Of a stretch of DNA of 64,000 bases, positions 55,656 to 63,720 are shown piece after piece; position 1 is the stretch's first letter, and each line of letters begins with the position of its first letter. The notes under the pieces are model-generated. The model was given only the letters and a program-made list of their open reading frames with translations. It searched no databases and had not been told where the DNA came from. The stretch lies in assembly GCA_016210495.1 (NCBI GenBank), contig JACQUC010000093.1, positions 16,250 through 80,249 on the forward strand, in the 5' to 3' direction. The position numbers and the translations under genes are program-made. The stretch is from Chloroflexota bacterium. Its GTDB lineage: Bacteria > Chloroflexota > FW602-bin22 > JACPRP01.

Positions 55656-55911
55656 GTGCTTTCCCTCCTTGTGGCATCCGAATTCGGCCAAGCTGTTAAT
55701 TGTACCGCAATTTGGATGCCAGGCTGATGCGTATTACCAGTCGGTTACAAGATATGTCTTCGGATGCACCTGCTTGAGCATATCTGCTGCCGCCGTACTG
55801 GGCTTTGCTGAGGTCAGTGCAAGCGTGTGCAACTTGAACATACTAAACGAGCCAGAACGCTTGATAACACAACAAGAGTCTGGTTTAATTACTCGAAGGC
55901 GGTAACGCAAC

Positions 55912-56214
55912 ATGAGGGATATTATGACCCCAGAGCAGGTGGCTGCCCATTTGCAGCTCAACAAAGACACCGTTTATCGACTGATCCGACAGAGAAAACT
56001 GGCGGCCACGCGCATTGGGCGCACCTATCGTATCCCCAAGGAAGATCTCGAGGCATTCATACTGGCCAACAGCACGCGGACCTCTGTACGCGACGCTCTG
56101 TTCCACCGCGTCTACGCGATTGCCCAGCGCAATCCCCAGCTTGACGGGGATGAGTTGCTGGAAGACCTGGAGCAGCGCGATGAGCAGCGTCGATCGCGGC
56201 GGAAAGCAATGTGA
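55912..56214 (+). CDS. Helix-turn-helix (excisionase-type) protein, possible antitoxin
   Basis: The 100 residues start with a MerR/excisionase-type helix-turn-helix: MTPEQVAAHLQLNKDTVYRL then GRTYRIPKEDLEAFI. The ATG at 55924 (GAGG upstream) may be the true start. The charged C-terminal tail (DELLEDLEQRDEQRRSRRK) is a plausible toxin-binding arm. It ends in a GTGA overlap with a PIN-toxin start, so it is probably the antitoxin of a truncated pair. Confidence 0.75.
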   Translation: MRDIMTPEQVAAHLQLNKDTVYRLIRQRKLAATRIGRTYRIPKEDLEAFILANSTRTSVRDALFHRVYAIAQRNPQLDGDELLEDLEQRDEQRRSRRKAM

Positions 56215-56256
56215 GAGCTGTTCTGGATGTCAATGTAATCGTCTCTGCCTCTGCTA
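56211..56256 (+). pseudogene. 5' stub of a PIN-domain toxin
   Basis: Starting at the GTG at 56211 (GTGA overlap) the frame reads VRAVLDVNVIVSASA, the start of PIN-domain RNase toxins with the first catalytic Asp. After about 15 residues the sequence becomes low-quality and reads as another gene in the opposite direction. The rest of the toxin is absent, so the gene is truncated at about base 56255. Confidence 0.65.
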
Positions 56257-56406
56257 GGTCAGCCCCAGCCCATCTTTCATTGCCGGCAGGATCACGGGGT
56301 AGGCAAACCGGCCGAACCCCAGCGCGCCGAGCACAATCATCACGCTGCTGCCAAGCACAACCCAGCCGTAGTGCATCCCTTTCGACCCTGCTCTGGCGAT
56401 GTCCAA
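56254..56406 (-). pseudogene. 5' stub of an MFS transporter (YbfB/YjiJ-like)
   Basis: A TTG at 56406 (GGGGAG five bases upstream) or ATG at 56376 starts HYGWVVLGSSVMIVLGALGF then GRFAYPVILPAMKDGLGLT. This is the first transmembrane helix of YbfB/YjiJ-type MFS transporters. A TAG at 56256-56254 ends it at the same base where the PIN stub stops. The remaining ~350 residues are missing. Confidence 0.65.
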
Positions 56407-56432
56407 GTCGACTCCCCCCGTCAACACTTGTT

Positions 56433-56461
56433 TTGTTTTCGAGTTGGTGTGGCCATATTAA
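56433..56461 (+). promoter_or_regulatory. Sigma70-type promoter of the LysM/M23 gene
   Basis: TTGTTT (56433-56438) and TATTAA (56456-56461) are 17 bases apart, predicting a start near 56468, about 105 nt before the TTG start of the peptidase gene. Confidence 0.45.
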
Positions 56462-56572
56462 CACACCCGTGTACGACTGGACAACCGTCCCGCCTTGTAG
56501 TAAACTACGCTGCGTATTCGGCGCACCTTCGCCCTGTTGGTTTGCCAAATAACGGTGTAGGGAGGGCTGTCA

Positions 56573-57541
56573 TTGGGAGTGATTTCATCCATGATCTTGC
56601 GTACTGAATGGATTCTGTCACGCTTGGGCAGGTTGAAGATAAGTCTCGAGCCGATGTCACTGGCTGTGGCGGTAAGCATTTCGGTGCTGGCGTCGGCCCT
56701 GGCCGCTCTCCCCGCTTTTGCCGATCCGATAACCTACACCGTGGCCGCAGGCGACACTCTCAGCGAAATAGCGGATCGGTTCGGCGTGGACGAGAAGGCC
56801 CTGGCCAGGGCGAATCAGATCAGCGACCCGGATCTCATTCGTGAGGGGCAGAAGCTGATCATCGACAGGCCGAGCTCTGCCGCGCCTACGACTTCGCCAG
56901 CGGTCATCGCATCCGTCGCGTCCACATCTGCCGCGCCCACCTCGAGCCCATCGACCTCCGGCTCCTCCCCGCCGAGCACGGGGCTGCGGCACGTCGTCAG
57001 GCCGGGAGATAACGTGTCGACTATTGCGGAGACGTATGGCGTCAGCGTCAGGGCCCTCGTGCAGGAAAACGGCCTTTCGAATCCGGATCAGATTCAGCAA
57101 GGCCGCGTTCTTGTCATTCCAGTGGGGAGACAGACGGCCAGCACGAGGGGTGCCAGAGGCATAGATTTGATCTGGCCAATGCGAGGCAATATCACCACCT
57201 ATTTTGGGGAGAGGGATAGCGTCTACGTGGGAGGTGCCCATTCGGGGCTCGACATCGCCGCCAGAACGGGCGACCCTGTGCGGGCGGCCGCCCGAGGAAG
57301 GGTCGTCACGGCCTGGAAACGACCCGATAACGTTGGCTGGCATCTTATCGTCGACCACGGCGGCGGTTATGCCACAATGTACTCACACCTGTCGAAGTTT
57401 CTGGTCGATGTGGGCGACTTCGTGGAGCAGGGGCAGATCATCGCCCTGGCAGGCGATACCGGTTTCAGCACCGGCCCGCATCTCCATTTCGAGTTGCGCT
57501 TCGGCGGGCAGTACCAGGACCCCTTGGACTACCTACCGTAA
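56573..57541 (+). CDS. LysM domain M23 family metallopeptidase
   Basis: The 322 residues start at a TTG, with a signal-anchor segment near 28-48 (SLAVAVSISVLASALAALPA). Two LysM repeats bind peptidoglycan (TYTVAAGDTLSEIADRFGV and HVVRPGDNVSTIAETYGVSV, about residues 53-95 and 138-180), joined by a Ser/Thr/Pro/Ala linker. The M23 domain has the first zinc ligands in HSGLDIA and the last in HLHFELRF. It likely hydrolyses or remodels peptidoglycan cross-links outside the membrane. Confidence 0.93.
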   Translation: MGVISSMILRTEWILSRLGRLKISLEPMSLAVAVSISVLASALAALPAFADPITYTVAAGDTLSEIADRFGVDEKALARANQISDPDLIREGQKLIIDRPSSAAPTTSPAVIASVASTSAAPTSSPSTSGSSPPSTGLRHVVRPGDNVSTIAETYGVSVRALVQENGLSNPDQIQQGRVLVIPVGRQTASTRGARGIDLIWPMRGNITTYFGERDSVYVGGAHSGLDIAARTGDPVRAAARGRVVTAWKRPDNVGWHLIVDHGGGYATMYSHLSKFLVDVGDFVEQGQIIALAGDTGFSTGPHLHFELRFGGQYQDPLDYLP

Positions 57542-57546
57542 GATGG

Positions 57547-57640
57547 TCTGAACCGCAGAATAAGCTGATTATGAGATTACGCAGATTGCCGAGACTCCGT
57601 ATCTGCGTAATCCCTTAATCTGCTTAATCTGCGGTTCAGA
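57547..57640. repeat. Long imperfect hairpin of AACCGCAGA-type repeat
   Basis: TCTGAACCGCAGA (57547-57559) pairs with its complement at 57628-57640, with an inner 13-bp arm (GATTACGCAGAT and complement) around a loop near 57590. The AACCGCAGATTA/TCTGCG words are a well-known dispersed repeat. It occupies the gap between the M23 gene and the convergent zinc-ribbon gene and may terminate both. Confidence 0.75.
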
Positions 57641-57652
57641 TGTTTCTTCAGG

Positions 57653-57970
57653 CTACCGTCCGCGCACTTTGTCGAAGCACGGGCTGCAGTACACGGGCTT
57701 GTCGTTCCTGGGAACGAACGGGACCTGCGTCTCTACGCCGCACTCGGCGCACACCGCGGGATGCATTTCGCGGTACGACCGGCTGCTGTAGCTGCGGTCG
57801 CTGCTGTACGACCCGCTGGGTCGGCTCGAACGGCGCGAAGCACGGCACGCCGGGCATCGGCTGGGCTCGTTCTCGAACCCGCGCGCGGCGAAGAATTCCT
57901 GTTCGCCGGCTGTGAAGACGAATTCGACTCCACAATCGCGGCAGCTCAGGCTTTTGTCCGTAAAGCTCAC
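57653..57970 (-). CDS. Zinc-ribbon protein (CxxC...CxxC, zf-trcl type)
   Basis: The 105 residues hold two zinc knuckle sets: LSCRDCGVEFVFTAGEQEFF with CPACR, and VCAECGVETQVPF with YCSPCF. Between them is a Ser/Arg/Tyr-rich linker (SGSYSSDRSYSSRSYR). The first half matches the probable zinc-ribbon family often found alone in Chloroflexi and cyanobacteria. The function is unknown; nucleic-acid binding is likely. It is transcribed toward the M23 gene. Confidence 0.8.
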   Translation of the reverse strand: MSFTDKSLSCRDCGVEFVFTAGEQEFFAARGFENEPSRCPACRASRRSSRPSGSYSSDRSYSSRSYREMHPAVCAECGVETQVPFVPRNDKPVYCSPCFDKVRGR

Positions 57971-58144
57971 CTAGACCTCCTTACTGAAAGTTTATTCGCA
58001 TACCGGTCACGGGAGCTGTCCGGAGCATCGGTTTTACTCTTTGCCGCCTCTGGAATCCGTGGACTCAGTCTGCACCCATTGCGAAAGTATACATTATCCT
58101 CTGTGGGAATACAACATCTTCTTTAGGGGCAGGTTGGGACTCAA

Positions 58145-58307
58145 CCACGGAATACACTGAAGGCACGGAAAGATAATAGGAATCCGCAGCCCAGTTCCTT
58201 CCACACTTCAAAGGCAGCCCCACGAATAGCAAACGTCTCCTCTTGATAGAACAATGTATCCATCTCCGTACCCACGCTACCTTCCGTGCCTTCCGTGATT
58301 TCCGTGG
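58145..58307. repeat. Inverted pair of 26-bp TTCCGTG repeats
   Basis: One copy of the 26-bp element (three TTCCGTG units 9 bp apart) lies on the minus strand at 58145-58170 and a second on the plus strand at 58282-58307. They can pair across about 111 bp. Between them I see no gene. The 353-bp gap 57971-58323 otherwise holds no recognisable feature. Confidence 0.75.
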
Positions 58308-58323
58308 TTCTCGTGCCCTCCGT

Positions 58324-58734
58324 CTAACGGGACGCAGCCTCCTGCATCTGACGCCACAGGGCTGATCCCGCCGGTATTCTCGTGGGCTTCCCCTCACGAT
58401 CCGTGAAAACGTGCGTGGTATGGCCGGTGGCCAGCAGTCGGCCATCTTCGAGTATCTCGTAGCGGAAGGTCAGCTTGACCCGCGTCAGCTCGGTGACCAC
58501 AGTGCGTACCGTCAGCGCGGCATCGTAGTGGGCGGGATGGACGAAGCGGCAGGCGCACTCGAGCACCGGCAGGTATATCCCCTGGCGCTCGAGATCGCTG
58601 TATGGGATGCCCGCGGCGCGCATGTACTCGGCGCGTCCCACCTCGAACCACACCAGGTAGTTCGTGTGATACACAAAGCCCATGGCGTCGGTTTCCGCGT
58701 AGCGCACCCGAACGAACGTGTCGTGGCTCTGCAC
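58324..58734 (-). CDS. Acyl-CoA thioesterase, YbgC/4HBT family
   Basis: The 136 residues show the hot-dog thioesterase start VRVRYAETDAMGFVYHTNYLVWFE, with the catalytic Asp of the YbgC group in the ETDAMGFVYH segment, and TRVKLTFRYEILEDGRLLATG. The GTG start is one base after the agmatinase stop, so it is the last gene of the polyamine operon, although its role there is unclear. Confidence 0.9.
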   Translation of the reverse strand: MQSHDTFVRVRYAETDAMGFVYHTNYLVWFEVGRAEYMRAAGIPYSDLERQGIYLPVLECACRFVHPAHYDAALTVRTVVTELTRVKLTFRYEILEDGRLLATGHTTHVFTDREGKPTRIPAGSALWRQMQEAASR

Positions 58735-58735
58735 C

Positions 58736-59743
58736 CTAGCGCCGCGCCCCTCTCAATGTATCGGCAAAACGGTAGGCGAGCATCTTGTAGATGAGCTTCG
58801 CGGCCAAGAAGTCGGGGGCGATATTCCCCGCTAACGGGCAAAGCTCTACCACGTCGAACCCGACGACGTTGGCATTGCTCGCCACCTGCCTCAATATGCA
58901 CAGAACCTCAAACCAGCTCAGCCCTCCCGGCTCGGGGGTTCCCACCGCCGGCATCTCCGAAGGATCGAACACGTCCAGATCGATGGTGACGTAGACGTTG
59001 TGTGAGAGCCTAGACAGAGGAAGCGCCAAAGGTGCGGCGTCGGCAATAATATCTTTGGAGAAGTGTTTCCGTGCGTTCCGTGTCTTCCGTGGTAGAGTTC
59101 CTGCGCCCCCCGCAACGATCTCTTTGGCGAAGACGACGTTATCCCGCCGTGTACCAGCCCGAACCGAGGACTCGCCCTTCCAGGGATCCCCCCCGGCCAG
59201 GAAATCCGCCTCCTCGCGACTCATGCTCCGAATGCCCACCTGCACGAGCGGGCAGATTTCTACGATCCGCCTGGCGATGCACGCGTGGCTGTATCGGGTA
59301 TCTTCGTAGGTGTCGCGCAGGTCCGCGTGTGCGTCGAGCTGCACGACGCTAAGATCGGGATAGGCTGCCTTACAGGCGCGCACGGCACCGAGGGAAAGGG
59401 AATGCTCGCCCCCCAGGAGCACCGGGAACTTGCCGGCCGCAAGCAGCTCGCGCACGAGCTCCTCCACCTGCCGGTGGGCTGTCTCGAAGCTGAGGCGAGA
59501 CAGCTCCACCTCCTCCATCGTGTGCAGCCCCAACAGGTAAGGCTCGACGTCAAGCTCCTCGTCGTACAGTTCCATAGCTCGAGAGGCGCGCAGGATGGCC
59601 CCCGGCCCTTCACGCGTGCCGGCCCTGTACGTCGTTGTCGCCTCGAAGGGAATGGGCAGAAAGACCACGTGCGAGCTTTCGTAGGTGGAATTCGCGGGGT
59701 CCAGGCCGCCGAAGTTCACAGGCAAGCGGGTTACGTCAGTCAC
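58736..59743 (-). CDS. speB: Agmatinase (ureohydrolase) with in-frame repeat insertion
   Basis: The 335 residues carry the ureohydrolase manganese ligands in GGEHSLS (111-117), LDAHADL (136-142) and TIDLDVFD (253-260). It converts agmatine to putrescine and urea. Residues about 184-245 are longer than in typical agmatinases and contain PRKTRNARK (218-226), encoded exactly by the dispersed 26-bp TTCCGTG element read on this strand. The insert lies before the last metal-binding strand, so it is probably a surface loop. It follows the deoxyhypusine-synthase-like gene by 19 bp. Confidence 0.92.
   Translation of the reverse strand: MTDVTRLPVNFGGLDPANSTYESSHVVFLPIPFEATTTYRAGTREGPGAILRASRAMELYDEELDVEPYLLGLHTMEEVELSRLSFETAHRQVEELVRELLAAGKFPVLLGGEHSLSLGAVRACKAAYPDLSVVQLDAHADLRDTYEDTRYSHACIARRIVEICPLVQVGIRSMSREEADFLAGGDPWKGESSVRAGTRRDNVVFAKEIVAGGAGTLPRKTRNARKHFSKDIIADAAPLALPLSRLSHNVYVTIDLDVFDPSEMPAVGTPEPGGLSWFEVLCILRQVASNANVVGFDVVELCPLAGNIAPDFLAAKLIYKMLAYRFADTLRGARR
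59067..59092. repeat. 26-bp TTCCGTG repeat inside agmatinase
   Basis: Three TTCCGTG units at 9-bp spacing, matching the copies at 48383, 58145 and 58282, lie in the agmatinase reading frame. The 9-bp period equals three codons, which gives the repeating P/T/A-R-K/N pattern in the protein. Confidence 0.85.
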
Positions 59744-59762
59744 ACCAGGTCCCTGGTACGCA

Positions 59763-60785
59763 TCATTCTACGACGACGCCGTCGTCCAGCCACTTGAACA
59801 CCGGACGCGCCCTCTCCGGCAGAATCGACGCCGCGCGCTCGACCACCGCGCTGACCAGAATGGGGAAGGCGATCGTTGCATCACAGTGAACGCTAACCTT
59901 TTCCGCCGAGGGCAAGATCTTGCCCCAGGATTGGGCCTCCTCGAAGGTGCAGCCGCTCAACCCGCCCCAGTGGGGGGAATCGGTGGTGATCTGGATGGCG
60001 TAGCGGTGCCCAGCTTGCTGTCCGGGCATGAAAATCGTCGCCTGCTGGATGAAGTTCTTCGGCGTGCCGCCACCAAGGTAGATCACGCCCGTCTGGGGCG
60101 AGGCGTCCACGACCTGGGCGAGCTCTAGCGCGTCCTTGATGACGTCGAACATCACCACCTTGCCCGATTCCAGTCGCGCCTGCCCGAGCGCAATGCCGAT
60201 GCTGCTGTCGCCAATGGCCGGACAGTAGATCGGCACGCCGTCGCGCGCGGCGGACGTTACCAGGCCGTCGTGCCCTCCTGCCCTGGCCACCGCCAGGCCA
60301 AGCTCGCCCATAAACTCTCGGGTTGTCAGCGGCGCGCCCGATGGCAGCCCAAGCGCAAACTCCGCGATAAAGGAATCCGTGTTGCGAAACTCCTGCTCGC
60401 TGGCGAAGATGTCATAGATCCTGTCTACGCCGGCGGCCTGGAGCTGGACATCGTCAATTTGGTGAGAACCCTGATAATGGCAGCGGCCCAGCGACTCGTG
60501 GCAATCGTGGAAAAGATTGGCGCCCGTCGACACGATGCAGTCGACCATCTTGTTCTCGATCAAGTACGCGAATATCTCGCGCATCCCGGCGGGAATCAGC
60601 GCCCCCGCCAGGCCAAGTATGACGGTAGTCTTCGATTCGAGCATCGCGGTCCAGATATCCGCCGCAATACCAAGGTTCTTGCCCTGGTAGCCGGTGCCCG
60701 ACATCGCGCGGAGCAAGCTCGATGCCGAGTTGTCTTGTGGCTGGATCCTGGGATGCTCTACTGGCTTGCGCAAAAACCTGTACAT
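59763..60785 (-). CDS. Deoxyhypusine synthase family protein
   Basis: The 340 residues match the deoxyhypusine synthase fold: LGLAGALIPAGMREIFAYL, STGANLFHDCHE, GDSSIGIALGQ, IYLGGGTPKNFIQQ, and ITTDSPHWGGLSGCTFEEAQ with the catalytic Lys in SWGKI (Lys289). In eukaryotes and archaea it moves aminobutyl from spermidine to eIF5A. Bacteria lack eIF5A, so bacterial relatives are more likely to make homospermidine or a related polyamine, using the NAD-dependent aminobutyl transfer. It lies between the arginine decarboxylase and agmatinase genes, consistent with that. Confidence 0.93.
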   Translation of the reverse strand: MYRFLRKPVEHPRIQPQDNSASSLLRAMSGTGYQGKNLGIAADIWTAMLESKTTVILGLAGALIPAGMREIFAYLIENKMVDCIVSTGANLFHDCHESLGRCHYQGSHQIDDVQLQAAGVDRIYDIFASEQEFRNTDSFIAEFALGLPSGAPLTTREFMGELGLAVARAGGHDGLVTSAARDGVPIYCPAIGDSSIGIALGQARLESGKVVMFDVIKDALELAQVVDASPQTGVIYLGGGTPKNFIQQATIFMPGQQAGHRYAIQITTDSPHWGGLSGCTFEEAQSWGKILPSAEKVSVHCDATIAFPILVSAVVERAASILPERARPVFKWLDDGVVVE

Positions 60786-60807
60786 CCAGTACCTTTCTAT
60801 CGCTCAG

Positions 60808-61332
60808 TCATCCGGCGCCGGAATCACGGCGATTTCGCTGTAGACTTTGCGGGATCATCAGCGCCGCCGCCACCACGCTGGCTATGGCGTTTTCAACCGT
60901 ACACTCCGCGATGGCCTTCACGACCTTGAATCTCTCCATCCGGCGAAGCTCGCAGGCTTCCTCGGCCATGCCGTCGAGAATTCGGCCCGCCTCCTGGGCG
61001 CTGCCGATCAGGCTTACTTCGAAGATGACTCCGTTTCGGATTTGATCTTCGGGGATGGCGACCACCAGGCCACAGGCAATCTGCTGTCCTGGAACTTCGC
61101 TCGAAATGGACGTGTAAACCGCGGGTACGAGGCAACCGAAGGGGATGTCGACCTGCCGGCCCTCCAGCTTGAGGTCTACCACTTTGGCTCCCGCTGGCAA
61201 GATGCTGGTAACCTTGACCAGGTTGAGGTTAGCAACACCGGCGCTGTACAAGGCCTTATCGAAGGCGTTCAGCCTTGTGCTTCCCTCACCAATCCCGCTG
61301 GTGAGCCATACTTCCTGGGGAACTTCCCACAT
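60808..61332 (-). CDS. Pyruvoyl-dependent arginine decarboxylase
   Basis: From the ATG at 61332 (AGAGG eight bases upstream) the protein is 174 residues and begins MWEVPQEVWLTSGIGEGST, as expected. The frame upstream to 61428 is not family-like. Self-cleavage is expected between Thr42 and Ser43 in LVKVTSILPAG, turning Ser43 into the pyruvoyl cofactor; Thr-Ser in place of Ser-Ser is a known variant in the Chlamydia enzyme. It converts arginine to agmatine, the substrate of the agmatinase encoded two genes downstream. Confidence 0.92.
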   Translation of the reverse strand: MWEVPQEVWLTSGIGEGSTRLNAFDKALYSAGVANLNLVKVTSILPAGAKVVDLKLEGRQVDIPFGCLVPAVYTSISSEVPGQQIACGLVVAIPEDQIRNGVIFEVSLIGSAQEAGRILDGMAEEACELRRMERFKVVKAIAECTVENAIASVVAAALMIPQSLQRNRRDSGAG

Positions 61333-61572
61333 CCTACCCACCTCTAATGAATATTGTGGGAGCATTAAGGCGATGGCCGCGTGCTGCGAGTGCGCTCTTG
61401 TCGAGCACCCGGCACGCAATGAAGGCACACCACTAGGCCTTGCCGCTCAGGGAAGCAAAGTGTCTTTGCATTCCGGTTCAACCGCTTGCGACGCTAGGTC
61501 ATAAAGTATCTGCTCCACCCTTCGCAGTTCATCCGCCGTTGCTGATCATTTGGATGGCTTGGATGGCTTGTG

Positions 61573-61594
61573 GGGCCTTGATTAATCAAGGCCC
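61573..61594. repeat. GGGCCTTGAT palindrome (CTTGAT/ATCAAG hairpin repeat)
   Basis: A perfect 22-bp palindrome with arms GGGCCTTGATT, flanked by GTG and CTAC, lies in the 525-bp gap 61333-61857. The core GCCTTGAT/ATCAAGGC is the same as the hairpin at 24781-24798 within the ileS T-box. No gene is recognisable in the rest of the gap. Confidence 0.75.
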
Positions 61595-61790
61595 TACAGG
61601 ATGCCTTGCCATCGAATCATCTTATCTTCTTGCTTGGATGATGCGCTGCACCAGGAGAACGCTGCGCCCTGTCGTCTGCTTGGAAGAAACAAGTCACTTG
61701 GCAGGTATTTTATCATAAATGGTGACAACCTTCAACCCTTTCGCTGCTGACCAGGCGACCAGGATGCTGGATCGAGGTGCAAATTGCCGC

Positions 61791-61807
61791 CTGGTACGAC
61801 TCTTGCA
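61791..61807 (+). promoter_or_regulatory. Perfect sigma54-type promoter
   Basis: CTGGTACGACTCTTGCA matches the -24/-12 consensus YTGGYACGRNNNTTGCW at every position, with GG (61793-61794) and GC (61805-61806) 12 bp apart. The predicted start near 61818 is about 40 nt before the response regulator. It would need RpoN and an enhancer-binding activator, neither of which is in the window. Confidence 0.55.
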
Positions 61808-61857
61808 AGAAAGATCAAGTGGGGCCGGTGTAGATTCGTAGCCAAGGAGGGACGGGG

Positions 61858-62307
61858 GTGGAAAACAGAGTGATATTGCTGGTCGAAGATAACAAGAACG
61901 ACGAGGTATTGACGCTACGCGCGATCCGCAAGAGCTATATAGCTAACGACGTTGTAGTCGCGCGTGACGGAGTCGAGGCCCTCGACTACCTGTTTGGCAC
62001 CGGATCCTACGCCGGCCGTGACACCCGTCTACTGCCGGCGGTTGTGCTGCTTGATCTCAGGCTTCCCAAAATCGACGGTCTGGAAGTTCTGCAACGAATG
62101 CGAGCCGATGTGCGCACGGCGCTTATCCCCGTGGTGATTCTCTCAACATCCGACGAGCAGCAAGACATCCTTCGTAGTTACATCCTGGGCGCCAACGGCT
62201 ACGTCCGCAAACCAATCGACTTTCAGCAATTCGCCGAGGCGGTGAAGTACATGGGCCTGTACTGGCTGCTCGTAAACCAGTCGCCCCCTGTCTCTGTCGG
62301 ACGGTGA
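61858..62307 (+). CDS. Single-domain response regulator (Rcp1/CheY-like)
   Basis: The 149 residues are one receiver domain: VILLVEDNKNDEVLTLRAI (acidic pair at 10-11), VVLLDLRLPKIDG with phospho-acceptor Asp66, and GYVRKPIDFQQF with Lys118. No output domain is attached. The EDNKNDE start and length are typical of Rcp1-like regulators that pair with hybrid or phytochrome kinases. A GTG start with AAGGAGG upstream is used. No kinase gene lies within the window. Confidence 0.93.
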   Translation: MENRVILLVEDNKNDEVLTLRAIRKSYIANDVVVARDGVEALDYLFGTGSYAGRDTRLLPAVVLLDLRLPKIDGLEVLQRMRADVRTALIPVVILSTSDEQQDILRSYILGANGYVRKPIDFQQFAEAVKYMGLYWLLVNQSPPVSVGR

Positions 62308-62334
62308 GGGGCCACAGAACCCAGGCGGGCTCAG

Positions 62335-62390
62335 TCCCCTCTCCCTCGCGGTCTCACCCTGGCCCTGTCCATTCGGGAAGGGAGAGGGGA
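62335..62390. repeat. TCCCCTCTCCCT hairpin
   Basis: TCCCCTCTCCCT (62335-62346) and its complement (62379-62390) form a 12-bp stem just after the response regulator. It belongs to the same family as 21424-21460. Confidence 0.7.
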
Positions 62391-62491
62391 TTGCCCGACC
62401 GCCCCATTTACACCGAGCACCAGCCGCCTGCGCCAGCCTACTTGGCAGTTTCCCAGATTATCTTGGAAACATCCAGTTTTTGTTTCAGCAG

Positions 62492-62737
62492 TCAATGCTG
62501 GACCATGGTGTCGGCGGTGTTCTGCACCGTGCGGGGGTCGACTTTGGTTCGTAGAGCGGCGTAAGCGATCTTGTCCGCTACGGCCGGATCCGCCTTGGTG
62601 AACTCGACGCCCCATTTCTTCCTCTGAGATATATCTTTGATATAAACTTCGATGATGGTTCCGAGGGCCTTGGCGAAACCTGCCGCGGCAACCAATGCCA
62701 AGTCCGCCTGCGCGGGCTCCTCGCCTCCCAGCAGCTA
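62492..62737 (-). other. Unrecognised open frame (possible gene fragment)
   Basis: On the minus strand, after a TAG at about 62738, the frame reads LLGGEEPAQADLALVAAAG, AKALGTIIEVYIKDI, and ends VQNTADTMVQH. No clear start or ribosome site is visible and I recognise no family. It may be a C-terminal fragment. Confidence 0.3.
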
Positions 62738-62739
62738 TC

Positions 62740-63050
62740 GTAACGCCAGGTTTTGGTGGGTGTTGGCAGTGAGTTTAGTCCTGTGCGGAAGGTCAATGTC
62801 AGGTGGCGGCCGTTGGACCGGCCCGGCACGCTTCGGGTTTCGTGGACGGGGGTGGCTTCGCACCCGAGGCGCACGGCCTCGCGTGGGATGGCGCGGCCGC
62901 CGTAGGCGTTCTTGATCTGCTCGCGGAAGAAGTCCAGAGACGGGCCGTTTTCCCGGCCCCAGTGGGGTATGCCGCCCTCGGTCTCCTTGATGACGGGAAC
63001 CTTGCGGCAGCCGACGTCTTGTAATATAAGTGTTTCGGGTCTACGGTACC
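62740..63050 (-). other. Unrecognised open frame (possible gene fragment)
   Basis: On the minus strand the frame reads RRPETLILQDVGCRKVPVIK, EGGIPHWGRENGPSLDFFRE and IPREAVRLGCEATPVHETRS. The residue usage looks coding, but no start and no recognised family is seen. It is probably part of a decayed gene together with the neighbouring fragments. Confidence 0.3.
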
Positions 63051-63287
63051 GCCCAGTGGGTCGAGCAGGCGCTTGCGCTACCTGTCGGTTCGCGGATCGG
63101 GGAGTAGCGTCGCGATGAAGGCGGCGCGTGAAGCGGCCAGGGGACGCCGCGCCGGCGAGACGTGGAGAGCCGGTGGGTGGCCGTGGCGCACTTTCTTCTC
63201 GGGCAAGGAGTCCAGAGCCGCCTGCTTCGGTGGAAAGGCAATTTCGATAAGGCGGGGGCGGTGGCTATCAACAAACTCTGTCTCCGG

Positions 63288-63672
63288 TCAGTATCCGGGT
63301 TTTGCTATGAATTCACCGGCGGTCTTCTCAATCTCCGGTATATTTGGCTGAGCCCAATTGAACTGGCGAAAGATGTCAGCGCACAGCCTTGCCGCGAGCT
63401 TGGCATCCGACGCGCGCCATTCCCCCAACGGCATAGCCAACGTAGCGGAAGCATAAGGCAAATTGCCCTGAAGGCTGTTGTGATACCCCTACAATCAGAT
63501 AGCCGGGAACATCGCCGTTTGCCATGCCAGTGATGTCTCGCACGAGCTCGACCTTGTCTCGGTTCGTCCAGGCAGTCCAACTAGCTGGCCCTTTGTAGTC
63601 CAATGTAGGGGACTCGTACCCCACGCTTACCAAGGGTGCCAGTTCCTTTTCGTTTATGTGAGAAGCGTCCAT
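63288..63672 (-). pseudogene. Frameshifted AlbA_2-type ATP/DNA-binding domain protein
   Basis: From an ATG at 63672 the frame reads DASHINEKELAPLVSV and LDYKGPASWTAWTNRDKVEL then DITGMANGDVPGYLIVGV, the pattern of the AlbA_2 putative DNA-binding domain. After about GYLIVGV the family-like reading continues one frame over (YHNSLQGNLPYASATL, SDAKLAARLCADIFRQF) and stops at 63288. A one-base indel near 63485 therefore breaks the gene, or is an assembly error. Confidence 0.55.
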
Positions 63673-63720
63673 CTTCAACTCCACGTCGCGCACCGCCCGG
63701 CGTCCCCCAGCCCGATGCAC

